Assembly (NCBI RefSeq): GCF_017591425.1 | Contig: NW_024465751.1 | Span: 3,968,001 to 4,032,000 of the forward strand | Direction of reading: 5' to 3' | Source: Ochotona curzoniae | Lineage: Eukaryota; Chordata; Mammalia; Lagomorpha; Ochotonidae | DNA: 64,000 nt | Part shown: piece after piece, positions 1 to 11,004 of the stretch | Layout: every line of letters begins with the position of its first letter | Numbering within the stretch: the stretch's first letter is position 1 | The notes under the pieces: model-generated | Database searches by the model: none | Seen by the model: the letters and a program-made list of their open reading frames with translations, nothing else | What the model was told of the DNA's origin: nothing | Position numbers and translations under genes: made by a program

Positions 1-19
1 CATAAATGCAACAGAAGAG

Positions 20-95
20 GAAAAAGACCTCAAAGATCATCTAGTCTAACTCCTCTTAGAGATGAGAAACATGTTAGATTATTTTGTGAATAGCA
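20..95. repeat. MIR/L3-like ancient repeat fragment
   Basis: The phrase 'gatcatctagtctaactcc' followed by 'agatgagaaac' resembles the conserved block of mammal-wide MIR/L3 repeats, in which a 'catctagtccaac' motif precedes 'agatgaggaaactgagg'. The match is short, so family and orientation are uncertain. Confidence 0.35.
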
Positions 96-1464
96 ACAGA
101 CCAGGTCCTGTGCCCCTATTCCTCCTAGGAAAATGGCAAATGACACAGTTTTTACCTACCATGTCCCTCATGGGTTGGGGGGATCTACTGGATCTTGGAA
201 AAGGCGTATCTGGGAAGAATTAGAATAGTTCCACTTGGATCAGGAGGCCGTTTTTGGTTCCATAATCCTCAGCCAGGATGAAGAGTGGAACTGAGTCTTC
301 CCTCTTGGACAGGCCTAGGGGTAATGGTGTATCAGAGCATGGCAGGAAATCAGAAACACAGTGTCCCACGTTGCAAGATCACACGGCCAAGCTGCGATGG
401 GATCCAGGCTTTCGGTTTTGATCTTCGTTTTTCTTTGAGGTACAAGTTAGATGGAGACAAGGTATCTCACAGATTACAGGGAGAAGCGGTAGGCCATGTA
501 AGGTAGATGAATGCCAAGCATCATTGGCACTCAGATGTTCCTTTCTTACCCTTCCCTCTGCCAGCCTCACAGTTCCCTGACCCCTTCTGCTCCATGTTCA
601 CTGGGATAGCCTGAAGGGCTGTGGTCAGGACACTGTGCCACTTTGTTTTAGCTTTGCTGATGTCCACAGAGAGTGCCATTCTGCACAGGGTGCGTAGGTG
701 GTGAAGAAATACCCATTTCCCTTAACTGCACGGTGCGGACAGCCATGATGCTTCTCTAGAAAACTGGGCAGGGCAACTGCCTCCCTGGGGAAATTGCTGG
801 TATGACTGGCTTTCCCGCAGGATTAAATGCCAAACTGCCTAAAGGTCTGGTGAGCGCTGACAGCTTTCCTTCCATCCAATAACTATCTTCACTGCCCTGT
901 TACAAATGAAGTAAAATGTGAACTTCTTCATTGTTTATAAATAAGGGGGGGCTTAGTTTCAGTTTCATTAAGCATTTTTATGATGCCCGTTTCCTTTTCC
1001 TTGTAATGTTTATTCACATTAATACCATTTACATAAAATTAGGTACTCCTTATTTCTGCAAAGTGCAAATCAAAATAAGCATTTACTGCTGGCCCAGCAG
1101 CTGCTGCTGCTTTAATAATAGTAATATTTTTCATAGTAATGCAAGTGAGTGCACTGCCTCCCAGTAAATAAAACGATGCCAAGCTGAATAACACAGCCAC
1201 CATCCCAAGGCGTCGGCGTTTTGCGTATGAGTTTGGAAAATTTCAGAATCTGCGAATGCTGCAATTAAGCAACTCCTCTTTGTAGGAACTGTATTGGATG
1301 CCGTCACACATCATACTGAACTGAATCATTCCAAGAGCTGTGGGTGTGCTTGAGGGGGCAGGGTGCTGCTTCTCCGTTTTCCAGAAGATGAACCAGGCCT
1401 AGAAAGGGTTCATCAACGCAGTCCGTGGTCTTTCTACTTTGAGCTCATCCATAGGGAAAATGTT
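96..1464. other. Unique-looking sequence, no gene
   Basis: No exon-like frame or recognisable transposon was found here. Bases 940-1250 are AT-rich with several TAAT cores, a 'cagcagctgctgctgc' stretch and a small CpG cluster at 1210-1224, which together look more like a conserved non-coding element than decayed repeat DNA. That is inference only. Confidence 0.4.
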
Positions 1465-1497
1465 ATACACACACATACACACACACACACACACACA
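1465..1497. repeat. (CA)n microsatellite, interrupted
   Basis: A run of CA dinucleotides with one 'cat' interruption near its start is directly visible. The interruption should reduce slippage compared with a pure tract. Confidence 0.95.
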
Positions 1498-1752
1498 TGA
1501 GTGAGGTGCAAACTGGAAAGGGGCTTCTGCTGAAACATGAGGTGTTTAGGTTAGACTTGCAAACGAACTTCCTGAGAGGGTATTACATTCAAACTAGTTG
1601 ACCACAGAAGTAGATTATTTCCCTTTGGTTTTAGGAGAGTTTGGTTGAACTAAATTTGTTCCTATTTTCTCCTTGTAGAATCAACCACTTTCATTAGCTT
1701 ATGAGTATGAGTATCAGGGTCAGGGCATTTTTCCCACATCAACCTACCCATC

Positions 1753-2086
1753 TTTTTTCTTTAAAAAAGATTTATTCATTTTTATTACAAAGTCAGATAT
1801 ACAGAGAAGAGGAGAGACAGCAAGATCTTCCGTCCGATAACTCACTCCCCAAGTGACCGCAACGGCCAGTGCTGCGCCAGTCCAAAGCCAGGAGCCAGGA
1901 ACCTCCTCCAGGTCTCCCACACAGGTGTAGGGTCCCAAAGCATTGGGGCTCTCCTCAACTGCTTTCCCAGGCCACAGGCAGGGAGCTGGATGGGAAGTGG
2001 GGCTGCTGGGATTAGAACCGGCGCCCATATGGGATCCTGGGCTTTCAAGGCGAAGACTTTATCCACATCGCCACGCTGCTGGGCCC
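1753..2086 (-). mobile_element. Lagomorph tRNA-derived SINE (CSINE), near full length
   Basis: Read on the plus strand, it runs from a T-rich tail complement ('aaaaaagatttattcatttt') through the complement of the body to a head complement ending 'gctgggccc'. The B box complement is present in 'ggattagaaccggcgccc'. It keeps 'ccaggagccaggaacc', which the youngest copies lack, so it is of intermediate age. No convincing target-site duplication was found. It is the first of three consecutive minus-strand SINEs. Confidence 0.9.
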
Positions 2087-2170
2087 CATCCGTCCTTTTT
2101 GTTTTACCTTGTTGGCACTCTAAATATTTGGCCAAAGGAATATGTAGTGGACCAACATTGTGTCCAAGTG

Positions 2171-2506
2171 TTATTTTTTTTTTAAGGATTTATTTTTATT
2201 ATTTTTTTATTGGAAAGGCGGATATACAGAGAGGAGAGACAGAGAGGAAGATCTTCCATCTGATGATTCACTCCCCAAGTGAGCGCAACGGCCGATACTA
2301 TGCCGATCCGAAGCCAGGAGCCTCTTCCGGGTCTCCCACACGGGTGCAGGTTCCCAAAGCTTTGGGCCGTCCTTGACTGCTTTCCCAGGCCACAGGCAGA
2401 GAGCTGGAAGGGAAGCGGGGCTGCTGGGATTAGAACCGGTGCCCATATGGGATCCTGGGCGTGCAAGGCGAGGACCTTTAACCACTTGCGCCACCGCGCC
2501 GGGCCC
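2171..2506 (-). mobile_element. Young CSINE copy, full length
   Basis: The head complement is almost intact ('ccacttgcgccaccgcgcc' then 'gggccc'), and the B box complement 'attagaaccgg' is clear. It belongs to the young subfamily with 'actatgccgatccgaagcc' and 'ggaagggaagcgggg', and it lacks the 'ccaggaa' insertion of older copies. Flanks 'tgttatt' and 'tgctatt' could be a short imperfect target-site duplication. It lies directly before another SINE at 2513. Confidence 0.93.
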
Positions 2507-2512
2507 TGCTAT

Positions 2513-2826
2513 TGTTTTTTTTTTAAGGATTTGTTTATTTGAAAAGCAGAGTTAGAGAAGGAGAGAGAGACTGAAAGACTTCCATCTGCTGTTTCACTCC
2601 CCACACAACCACAATGGCCACAGCGGGGTCTGTCCTGTGCCAGGAGCCAGGAATGCCTCTTCCGGCTCTCCCACATGGGTTGCAGGTGCCCAAAAACTTG
2701 GGCTATTTCCTACTGCTTTCCCAGGCCATTAATTGCAAGTGGAACATCTGGGACTTGAACTGATATCTATATGGGATACCGGTGTTGCAGGCAGTGACTT
2801 TACTTGTTCAGCTGCAATGCTGCCCT
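2513..2826 (-). mobile_element. Old CSINE copy
   Basis: A T-run and 'ggatttgtttatttgaaaag' open the element. It continues with 'cttccatctgctgtttcac', a 'ccaggagccaggaatgcc' block and 'tactgctttcccaggcca', and ends near 'ctgcaatgctgccctc'. The older form, with 'tttgaaaagcagagtta' instead of 'ggaaaggcgg', and many substitutions mark an early insertion. The young SINE at 2171 abuts its T-run, which may have offered an A/T-rich target. Confidence 0.87.
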
Positions 2827-3175
2827 CCGATTTATAATTATTGAAGGCAGACCTGGTAAGGGGATTCCAACTCTTGCCAAGTTCTACTCTCTGGACATTA
2901 GTTAAACGTCTATCTATTGCATAGAACAGTAGAAAAACACACAGTCATTACGTATCTTGAAGACTGTGTCAGATTCAGAGCAGACCTGAGCACTGAGCCA
3001 GATTTCATGATCTGTCCTTTTGACGTCTATTCTGCAGTCATCCATTGAGTTAATAGTGCCAGGGACGGTGATAACCATTTGAGTACCAGTTGTGGACGGC
3101 TCTGAGAACCTTGCTCCTCACCTCCCTATCACCCAGCTAATGCATGCTGCAGGGAAGGCTCAAACCTGGGTCTGG
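2827..3175. other. No recognised feature
   Basis: Short unique-looking spacer between two old SINEs. No open frame, repeat or regulatory signature was seen. Confidence 0.5.
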
Positions 3176-3440
3176 TGGAGGGCATTCGGTGAGATGCTTT
3201 AAATTGTTACTCGAGATGCTGTCAGGGTCCTCCACTTCTGATTCTGTTTCCTGCTGATGTGCACACTGGGAGACTGTAGATGAAAACTGAAATGCTTGGG
3301 GTCCTGCCAGCCATGAGGAAGACCTGGGTTGAGTTCTGGCTTTGAACTGGTCCAGCTTTGGCTGTTGTGTGCATTTGGGGGGAGTAAGCCAGTGGATAGA
3401 TTTCTTTTTCTTTGAAATAAAATTTTAAAAAGCACACATA
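3176..3440 (+). mobile_element. Old, diverged CSINE copy
   Basis: Diagnostic pieces occur in order on the plus strand: 'tttcctgctgatgtgcac', 'ctgggagactgtagatg', 'aggaagacctgggttgag', 'ctttggctgttgtgtgcat', 'gtaagccagtggataga' and the tail 'gaaataaaattttaaaaag'. The head and both promoter boxes have decayed. This matches the oldest lagomorph C-repeat layer. Confidence 0.75.
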
Positions 3441-4245
3441 CACACACAAAAACAAAGCCAAATAAAATGCAAACCTAGATCTGCCTGACTCCATAGACTA
3501 CACCTTGCCCTCTGCTAAAGTGATTCAGCTGCATAGTAAATGGAAACAAGTCTTACTGGGGAAGAGTGCGCGCATGCACACACACAGATAGTTTTCCCCT
3601 TCTGATTTGTTGCCTTTAGGTTGAGTGGGAGGCATTTAAATATAGATCATTTACAGCAGCCATCTGGGGGCAGACAGTTCATGATGTGGTATGAAAGAGC
3701 TTAATGAGAGAATTGGTATTTTCAAAGAAGTTGACCCCTCTGCTTTTTCTTTACAGATGCTAAGTAGTGAATCTCATGATTTTAGAGCACTTGTGCCCTG
3801 CCTTTATTTTCTAACACATTTGAAGCCTGCCAACTTACATCATCTACATAGTGCTTTGTTAGGGGGAAAAAAATCATTTCTTGCTTTGGCAGTTGACAAA
3901 ACTGCTCAAAAAGCTAGAATGGTTTTTGCAAGGCTGTTCAGTTGTGGGGCATGATGGGGCTAGGAGCCTTTTCTGCTGGCAGTCCTATCCCCTGCCCCAG
4001 GTTTACCATCTGAAAGAAACAGACCTGGATGGTACAGGGTGCTTTACCCAATAGCTTATAAGCTAAGGAATGCTAATTGGCATTAAAAAATACAAACGTT
4101 GTTGTGTGGTTATTCTTTGGTAATTGGCATTGTTAGATCCCTCTCCCACCACTCACTATTGCCCTTACGTGACCCACTCTTTGCAGTGTTCCCTGCTGCT
4201 ACTACCTCCTCCTCCACCCTCTTTTAAACTTTGGGCATTTCAACA
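3441..4245. other. Unique-looking sequence, no gene
   Basis: It contains a short alternating purine/pyrimidine stretch near 3567-3588 ('gtgcgcgcatgcacacac'). An open frame at 3691-3954 has no splice or family support. Nothing else is recognised. Confidence 0.45.
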
Positions 4246-4563
4246 TTTAAGTTAAAATTTTTTTTGAAGATTTATTTTTATTAGGAGGAGAGACAAAGAG
4301 GAAGATCTTCCGTCCGTTCATTCACTAAGTGACCACAATGGCTGTAGCTTAGCCAATTGGAAACCAGGAGCCTCCGCTAGGTCTCCCACACAGGTGCAGG
4401 GTCCCAAGGCTTTGGGCCGTCCTCACTGCTTTCCCAGGCCACAAGCAGGGAGCTGGATGGGAAGTGGGGCTGCCGGGATTAGAACCGGCACCCATATGAA
4501 ATCCCGGTGCATAAAAGGCAAGGACTAACTGCCAGACTATCACGCCAGGCCCTTTAAGTTAAA
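4246..4563 (-). mobile_element. CSINE copy with 11-bp target-site duplication
   Basis: The SINE body (4257-4552) is flanked by perfect copies of 'tttaagttaaa' at 4246-4256 and 4553-4563, which fixes both ends. The tail complement is short, and the 3' part of the element has a small deletion ('ttattaggaggagagac'). The B box complement 'attagaaccggc' is visible. The head is diverged ('cagactatcacgccaggcc'), giving it intermediate age. Confidence 0.93.
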
Positions 4564-5052
4564 TATTTACACAAATACATAATAGAGATTAGTGCGTCTG
4601 TGTGTGTCACCTCAGTACCTGCCTAGTTATGGTTTCATCTTGTTTGTATCCTCCAGCTTTGCTCACTCCCAATTTAAAAGAGAAATTTTAGAAATTAAGA
4701 TAATATTTCATTTTAGGATAATATTTAATTTTATCCATAGATATTTCACTATGTATTTCTTAAAGATAAAGACTTGAGGAAAACAAGTCTGAACCATAAT
4801 ACCATTATCACATCTGAAAATATATGTATTCCCTCAATCTCCTGTTCCAATTTCTCCAGTTCTTTTTTTTTAAATAGCTTGTCCAAATCAAGACCCAAAT
4901 GAGATCCAGATGTTGAAATTGATGGACATATATTAAAATTTTTTCTTTACTCTGGTTAACTCCCATTCTTTACAATCTTTTAGTCAGAGAAACTGGTTGT
5001 TCTGTAGAGGTTTCTATAGCATGGATGGTGTTGATTGCATGTGTGTGCTGCT
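4564..5052. other. AT-rich spacer, no gene
   Basis: Bases 4680-4780 are very AT-rich with repeated 'gataatattt' words. No family assignment or coding potential was found. Confidence 0.45.
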
Positions 5053-5368
5053 GTTTTTAAGATGTATTTGTTTGAAAGGCAGAGTGACAGAGGAGTAGGG
5101 GAGAGAGAAATGTCTTCTATTCCATTTCCTTTCCCAGATGGCTACAACATGTGGGGCTGGACCAGGGCAAAGCCAGGATGCTGGAATTCCACTCCTGTCT
5201 CAGCATGGGTAGCAAGGAGCTGTGTACTTGACACGCTCCACTGCTGCCTGAGGTACATTAACAGGGTGCTGATTGGAAGTGGAGCGGCTGGGACTCAAAC
5301 CAGCTGCCCAACATTGGAAGCTGCCTTGAAAACTGCAGCTTAACTTGCTGTGCCACAATATCAGCTCC
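5053..5368 (-). mobile_element. Old CSINE copy
   Basis: It begins with 'ttttaagatgtatttgttt' and 'gaaaggcagagtgacagag'. The complement of the body includes 'gggctggaccagggcaaagcc', 'ggactcaaaccagctgccc' (decayed B box) and 'taacttgctgtgccacaat'. High divergence places it among the older copies. Confidence 0.83.
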
Positions 5369-5455
5369 TGTGCCGTCCTTTAACATATGTGTTAGATATA
5401 TTTTTAATTCTTGCTACTTATTTTACTTTCTAAAGTTGATTTTACCTGAATGAAT

Positions 5456-5743
5456 TACTGAGAGAGGGAGAGATACAGAAAGCTCTTCCATTTGCTAATT
5501 CATTTCCTCACACGGCTGCATCAGCCAGAGCTGGGCTTGCTGGTCTGGGCCTGGGAGCCTCTTCGGGGTTTCCTGTGTGGGTATAAGGGGTCCAAGGACT
5601 TGAGCCCTCCTCTTCTGCTCTCCCAGGCCATTAGCAGGGAGCTGAATCAGAACTCGAGCAGCTGGGACATGAACCAACATCCATATGGGATGCCAGTTGT
5701 CACAGGTAGAGGGTTAGCTTGCTGTGCCACTGTTCTGGCCTCA
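5456..5743 (-). mobile_element. Old CSINE copy
   Basis: It opens with 'tactgagagagggagagata', then has the blocks 'gagcctcttcggggtttcc', 'tctgctctcccaggccatt', 'gggacatgaaccaac' and 'ccatatgggatgccagt', and ends 'ttgctgtgccactgttctgg'. The poly-A complement is lost. It is the second of two old SINEs in the same orientation less than 100 bases apart. Confidence 0.82.
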
Positions 5744-6864
5744 TGGTTTTTACTTTCTAAAGAGTAAGAAGAATGTATTCTTTTTGTAGAAAATAAGGGA
5801 AAGTATAAAAAACAAAATTTAAAAGTTACCCACCAGACCAGTTGTCTCTCTGTGCTGTACCAGGTAGTCCTGAAAGTGGCTTTGCCCATTCTGGTTCAGC
5901 TTTGAGGGTGACCTTCATCTAAAAGTTTTTGTGAAGGAAGAAGTTGGGAGGTGTCTGCTGGGGGGTCACAAATAACTGGCAAGTGAAGGGGAAAAGGGGG
6001 CGGCTGGGTGTTTTCAGACTCTGCCTAGCATGGTAGAGAACTGAAAGCTAGTTTCATGTCTGCTTTGGGGAAGTGAGCAGCTTGGCCTCATCAGGCCCTG
6101 GTCCCCTTGGTGTAGTAGTAGCCGCGACTTCTTTATCTGCCCTGCACAGGTTCTCTTCTGAAATTACTGCATATCGTGAAAATAGTTTGGTAAAGGCTAC
6201 AACTGCTTGATCTCAGAAATAATAAAAACAGCATCAACTTTGGAAAGAAGAAATATACAAAATAGTAGATGTGGCCAGGCCCGTCGTGAGGGTCACCTGG
6301 CCTCCTCCTCTTCTCTCTGTTGCTGCCTGGACACTTGGACTTTCATTAGCAAGTGGTCAGGGACATTTCTCCTCACATTTTTTTTAACCCAGTAGTTGCT
6401 GTGTCAATCATACTTGCTTATGAAGTCATTGGACTGTTCCACACTAACAGTTTTCAGGGAAACAGAGAAGGAGGTGTTTTGGAGGGGGATTCTTGGACGT
6501 CACATTCCGAAAGCAATTTTACCTTTTCTTTGATGACTATTGCCATGTCATATTCTTTAAAAGCCAAGCTATATTTCAGATGTTATGCTTGGATTGGTCT
6601 TGCTGTGGAGCCCCATTAGGTTGTCTTTTGTAAACATTTCCTTTTGGCTTTGAGGTAGCCACTGTTGTCTGTCTAGATTAAGGCTTTCTCAGTTCAGAAG
6701 TTGCAGAGGGACCATCCTAAGTCTCAGATTGTTCCTGAATTTCTTGGCCTTTACTTCATTAGGGTTTCCAAGCAGCAGCTCTGTGTGGCACGTATCTTCT
6801 AGTGAGGTTTCAGTTCAGGGTAGATTTAAGTCAGAAAGTGCTCTTGGTAGCCCGTGGCACATTC
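5744..6864. other. Unique-looking sequence, no gene
   Basis: No repeat family or exon-like frame was recognised across about 1.1 kb. Frames here are at most 88 codons, with low-complexity or unremarkable composition. Confidence 0.45.
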
Positions 6865-7020
6865 CATTGAGCACTTGTGTGTGTAGTGTCTTAGATTCCT
6901 CAGATCATGTAGAAAATAAATAGTAACTTCATTTACAGGTGAGAAAGGTGAGCCTGAAGGAGCAATGACTTTGTCACCAGTGGGGAAACGAGTTAGTGCC
7001 TCCTGGGCACCTGGTCTCCC
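6865..7020 (+). repeat. MIR-type ancient SINE fragment
   Basis: The order 'ttgagcacttgtgtgtg', 'acttcatttacaggtgagaa', 'ggtgagcctgaaggagcaat' and 'gactttgtcacc' follows the MIR core: 'gagcacttactatgtgcc', then 'attttacagatgaggaaactgagg', then 'gacttgcccaaggtca'. It is diverged, as expected for a pre-placental repeat. Confidence 0.55.
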
Positions 7021-7675
7021 CACAGTTAATGTCACCCTTGCCTGCTCTGTGTCCTTCTTCATCTTGACTTACCTGTGTAGGTCTTGTTGCTTTCCACAGG
7101 ACCTCAGGCTGTCTCCTTTCCTTACCTAATCTTGAATACCTTAGCTCAACACATACACTTCCCTTCCAGAATATGTCTTCACCTGCGTTTTCTTGGGAGA
7201 GAAGTCTTACCAAGGTTTCACGTAGAAGTGTTAAGGCCTGAGCAGGCATTATATTAGTGTACTCCTGCCCTTTATAGCAGTGCATGATACCTAGCAGAAG
7301 GGTGAATTCCATGTATTGTGAAGAGGAAATTGCGAAGGGATTTTAGGTTTAGGAATGGGGATCTCACACAGCTGGCTGTCTTCCCATATTCCAGTTCAGT
7401 GAACTCATAGATATAAATGTCAAGTTCTCTAGTCTTGTAATTTCACCCGTTGGTTTCTTGGTGCCTTTTAAACCTCCTTTTAAAAATTATTTATTTAAAA
7501 TTAAATAAATAAATGATTTTCTTGGTTTTTTGGATGCCAGGACTTCCCGAAAGCTTATCAGTGAACCATGGGTCCTATACCCTGCACTGAGCCAGCAGTG
7601 AATTTAGTCTTTGCATTCATCATCTTCTGTGGATTCTCTTTCCCCAACCTGAGACTTGTACAGGGGTCAACCTCC
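7021..7675. other. Unique-looking sequence with small AT palindrome
   Basis: No gene. Near 7487-7517 there is an inverted repeat with arms 'ttatttattt' and 'aaataaataa' around 'aaaatt', able to form a short AT hairpin. The rest is unassigned. Confidence 0.45.
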
Positions 7676-7940
7676 TGATATACAGGATTCCCAGCTTACA
7701 ATGGGGTTATGTCCCAAGGATAAAACACCTGTAAACCATGCTCTGCAACACAGCACGCTGTTGCCTGCATAGCAGTTGCTTTCCCTCATGATTGTATGAT
7801 TGCCGGAATATCAGACTACATATGGCTAGCCAAGTAAGCGAAGAGAATTAAAAATGCATAGTACAGTTGGCTACTGAATGTGTATTATTTCATATCACAG
7901 GGAAGTTTAACGATTGTAAATGGGAACTAGCTTAACTCAT
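7676..7940. mobile_element. Ancient DNA-transposon-like remnant, family unassigned
   Basis: The order 'agcttacaatggggttatgt', 'tgttgcctgcatagcag', 'gactacatatggctagcc', 'ggctactgaatgtgtatta' and 'aacgattgtaaatggg' parallels a mammal-wide non-autonomous repeat that I remember as containing 'cttacaatggggttacgtcc' and 'tctactgaatgcgtatcg'. I cannot name the family without a library search. Confidence 0.4.
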
Positions 7941-8499
7941 CTGATCCTCTTAACCAAATCTGTAATGTAAGTAATTGAATTCTCAGAGTGGCTTGAGTCT
8001 TAGCTGTGGACAGTTTCCGATGTCATGATGTACGCAAGTATGAACTCCCATGTTTCTAGTTCTCTACTGTTAACTGCTTTGCTTGAAGTTCTACCCCAAT
8101 ATTGCACAGCTGATGCAAGTCTGCTCATACCCTTAGATGCTACGGAATGGACAGGAGTTGGGCTCTGCAACCATTGAGCCTTTCATCATTTGGACTGGCC
8201 TTCCTGGAAGTGAACCTTGCACCCACCTGGGCATACTTTTGATGATAGGTGTGCCTTATTCTGGAACTCTGTGTGGCGAGTTCAGTGATGACTTTTCCTG
8301 CTGTAACATAAAGGCATTACTAAATCACATTGAATATTGGTCAGAAAAACTCCAAAAAGAAAGTACTCCAAATCTTCAGCCTGTTGCCCCCCACAAAAGT
8401 AAAGTATGTTATTGCTGTGAAGCCTGGAAATGCTCCAGCATCCATTGCAATGACTGAGCAGTCTTAGGGAGCATTTAGGGTCCATTATAATATGATAGC
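7941..8499. other. No gene recognised
   Basis: A 106-codon plus-strand open frame at 8137-8457 has no recognised domain, no homology I can recall and no clear acceptor or Kozak context. I treat it as a chance frame. Confidence 0.4.
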
Positions 8500-8665
8500 T
8501 ACAATCTGTTGAACTGCTTCTTTGGAACTTACTGTGCTAAGTTTTTAATATAAATACTTATAATCCTTAAAACAGCTCTGTAACGGGTTATTTTTTTCCA
8601 TTTTGCAGGTAGGGAGTAATGCTTAAGAGATTCAGTAAATGCCAACTTTACACAATTGTAAATAG
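8500..8665 (+). repeat. MIR-type ancient SINE
   Basis: The stretch 'cttactgtgctaagttttta', then 'tataatccttaaaacagctc' and 'ccattttgcaggtagg' follows the MIR core order: 'ctgtgctaagtgcttta', 'tcatttaatcctcacaacaa', 'ccattttacagatgagg'. This is one of the better preserved MIR copies in the window. Confidence 0.7.
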
Positions 8666-8744
8666 TAGATGTAAGTTTTACCAGGTCTGTTGATTCTTTA
8701 GTGTCAGATTGCTGCCTTGGTTGTTATAGTCATAAAAAGTGAAG

Positions 8745-8930
8745 GTGTGGTCCTCCGGCCAGCAGTTGGCACACCCACATCCCAGTGTCACAGGGTCTGA
8801 GTCCGAGTCCTGATTCTGGGGAAGCAGCTGTGTAGGTTCCTTAGTTGTGATCCTACCACCCATGTAGGAGACCTGGATTGAGTTCCCTGGCCATTGGGAG
8901 CAGCTGGTGAATAGGCTTTTACTTACTAGA
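8745..8930 (+). mobile_element. Old CSINE copy, partial
   Basis: It contains 'cagttggcacacccacatcc', 'gtctgagtccgagtcctgat' (decayed B box region), 'catgtaggagacctggattg', 'agttccctggcc' and 'gggagcagctggtgaatagg'. This is the oldest C-repeat type, and no tail is recognisable. Confidence 0.65.
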
Positions 8931-9814
8931 GTGTGAATATAAAAATAACAGTAATCAGATATTTAATTTCTCCATCCATGCCCTTTGTCCTCCTCAGAAG
9001 GTTAAAGAATGAAGGCAGATGGAGGCATTTGCTCAACACCCAGCATAGATTGTTCCCAGGGTGATTTGTTTTTATTCCTAAAGTGGCAGTGCTTTGTTTC
9101 CCAAGGGGTTAACCTTGCTTGATTCTTTTGTGTACTAGGTTGTTGTGTTTGTCTGTCTGTCTGCCACCTCTCAACGAAGACCCTGGTTATTTTTCAGTCC
9201 CTGGGAAGCTTCCCTTTGCTTCTCACAATTGTGTGGGCTATTTGGGCTGAGTAAGTTGTCTGGGCCACTGCCTTCTCCATTCAGTCCTTTCAGCATTTTC
9301 TTCAGATAAAACCCATTGTATTGAGACATTGCTTCCACATCTGTCACGTGATTGTCTTGAGAAGAAGGCTTTGACTTACTCAGCTTTTACCTTTAAAGTT
9401 TGGAACCCAGTAGGATAAACCCCATTTGAATGAACACGCGTGCAGTGGGGAGCCTTGAAGAGTGTAGCCGGGATGAGTGTAGCCGGGATGAGCCTTGCTC
9501 TGTAGGTAGAATAAGGGAAATCTGTGGATTGGCCAGGAGGTGGGGAGAGAAAAAATTCCATGGCTTCTGAGATTTCAAAGGAGATAATGTAACTGTGGAC
9601 TCCGAGAGCCACAAGATCAAGGAGGTCAACTACCTCATTTTCCACATCATTGAGATTTCTCTGTTCTGAATTTACGGCTGCTGCCCACTGACCTCCAGGG
9701 CCCAGAACCAGGCATTCTGTTTACATTAGTACTTTTACTGATTTTGAAAAACACTTATTCTTCATCAGCATTGTGTTTCATGCTTTAATTAATCAATTTT
9801 GTTTTGTGTTTTGA
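8931..9814. other. Unique-looking sequence with small tandem duplication
   Basis: No gene. The only structure seen is an exact 15-bp tandem duplication at 9461-9490, listed separately. Confidence 0.45.
9461..9490. repeat. 15-bp tandem duplication, two perfect units
   Basis: The unit 'agtgtagccgggatg' occurs twice in immediate succession, followed by 'agcc'. It contains a CpG in each copy, so perfect identity suggests a recent event. Confidence 0.97.
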
Positions 9815-9965
9815 GTACTTTTTTCTATTTATTTTTAATTGTATGATACAATTCTGTAGGGTCTGGGATCTTCCCTCCCTCTCCCCAAAACCCCCCAACT
9901 GATTTCTCCCATATTATTACAATAGTATAGCCCTTCAGAAGCAGTCAGAAGTCTTTTGCATGAGA
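9815..9965 (-). mobile_element. L1 3' end, short 5'-truncated copy
   Basis: On the plus strand it starts with 'ttctatttatttttaattg' (poly-A complement), then 'tatgatacaattctgtaggg', pyrimidine-rich 'cttccctccctctcccc' and 'attacaatagtatagccctt'. The same order occurs at the 3' end of the L1 at 48118 ('atgatacagttcc', 'cttatcccctcccc', 'taacatatagctcttcat'), which supports homology. Confidence 0.72.
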
Positions 9966-11004
9966 GAAATATTAGCAACCAGTAAGAATGCTCCCTTCCA
10001 GATCAGGAGTGCTGCTGCGGGCTGGGCCTGGTGACGGCTGCACCTGCTGTCAGCCACTGCTCCTCCTAACTCCCTTCCCTTTGCTGTTTTACTCCCCTCC
10101 TTGGCCTGTTTATTCACAAATGCTTGTAAATTTGCTGATCTGTATAACTTGCTCTCCTCCGAGTCCTTCAGGACTATTTGCCTCTATCTTTTCCACAGCC
10201 TTTTTTTTTTTTCTTTTAAATGGCTTAAGGGTTTCTTGTCTTGGGTTTGGCTGGTATTTGGAGTTCACTGGGAAGGAGGGAGGGAGAGGGGAAAGGAGGG
10301 AGGGAGCGTGTATGTGTGTGTTCTCTTACATTGAGATATTATTGATTGAGAGTAGCTCCCCAAAGTCACTTGCTCAGAGTCTGACAGAGGATAGGTGCTG
10401 CTGGCTCGGTGTTGGGTCCAGGTGAGATGCCCATGGTGGACCTTGTGTACTGGCTCTGTTAGGGCTCCTTGAGTTGCAGAATCCACAGTCCACTCTCTGC
10501 TCAGGTGCTGTCCTCTTGGCTGCAGCCCTGCTCGTTAGTGCTCAAGATGTTGTTATCTATCCCCACTTTGTGATTTTGATTATCAGCCCAGCAAGGGCCA
10601 AGGAAATACTCCTCAGGGTGTTTATGATTTGTTGGAGCATCAGGCAGTCCAGAGCAGCCTCAGGCAGTGAGAATCTCCCAGTTGGCTTTCTCCTGGGAGC
10701 ACTGGTGTGCAGGAAGTGTGTGTTTCTCCTCAGCATTTAGCTGAAGAGACCCTGGCTGAGAAATGTCATGTGGTTAGGAGATGGAACCAGCCTCACTGCT
10801 CGCCTGCTGTATTCATTTTTTTCCCACCGCATCTCTGTTACGTGCTTGTAATAGCTCAAGTGAAAAATTCCACACAGATGTGTATGAGCAGCTAGAGTCA
10901 TGAGAGACACTGTAGGGTATGTCTCCTGGAGTGACTGGGTGTTGAAGCTGATGCGGGCAGTCATGATAAGTGTTCTCGGAAGAGGATCCACACACTTTTC
11001 TTTG
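9966..11004. other. Unique-looking sequence, no gene
   Basis: It contains a purine-rich tract near 10271-10308 ('gggaaggagggagggagagg' onward) and a T-run at 10201-10211. Open frames of up to 145 codons overlap these low-complexity tracts and have no support as genes. Confidence 0.45.

Noticed and set aside
3691..3954. 87-codon frame following an acceptor-like 'tttctttacag'
   Set aside because: The acceptor lies inside the frame, composition is unremarkable and no donor follows. Too weak to call.
8137..8457. 106-codon plus-strand open frame with cysteines
   Set aside because: No motif spacing of a known cysteine-rich domain, no acceptor and no family resemblance.
9988..10425. 145-codon plus-strand open frame
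   Set aside because: It spans a T-run and a purine-rich low-complexity tract and has no recognisable domain.
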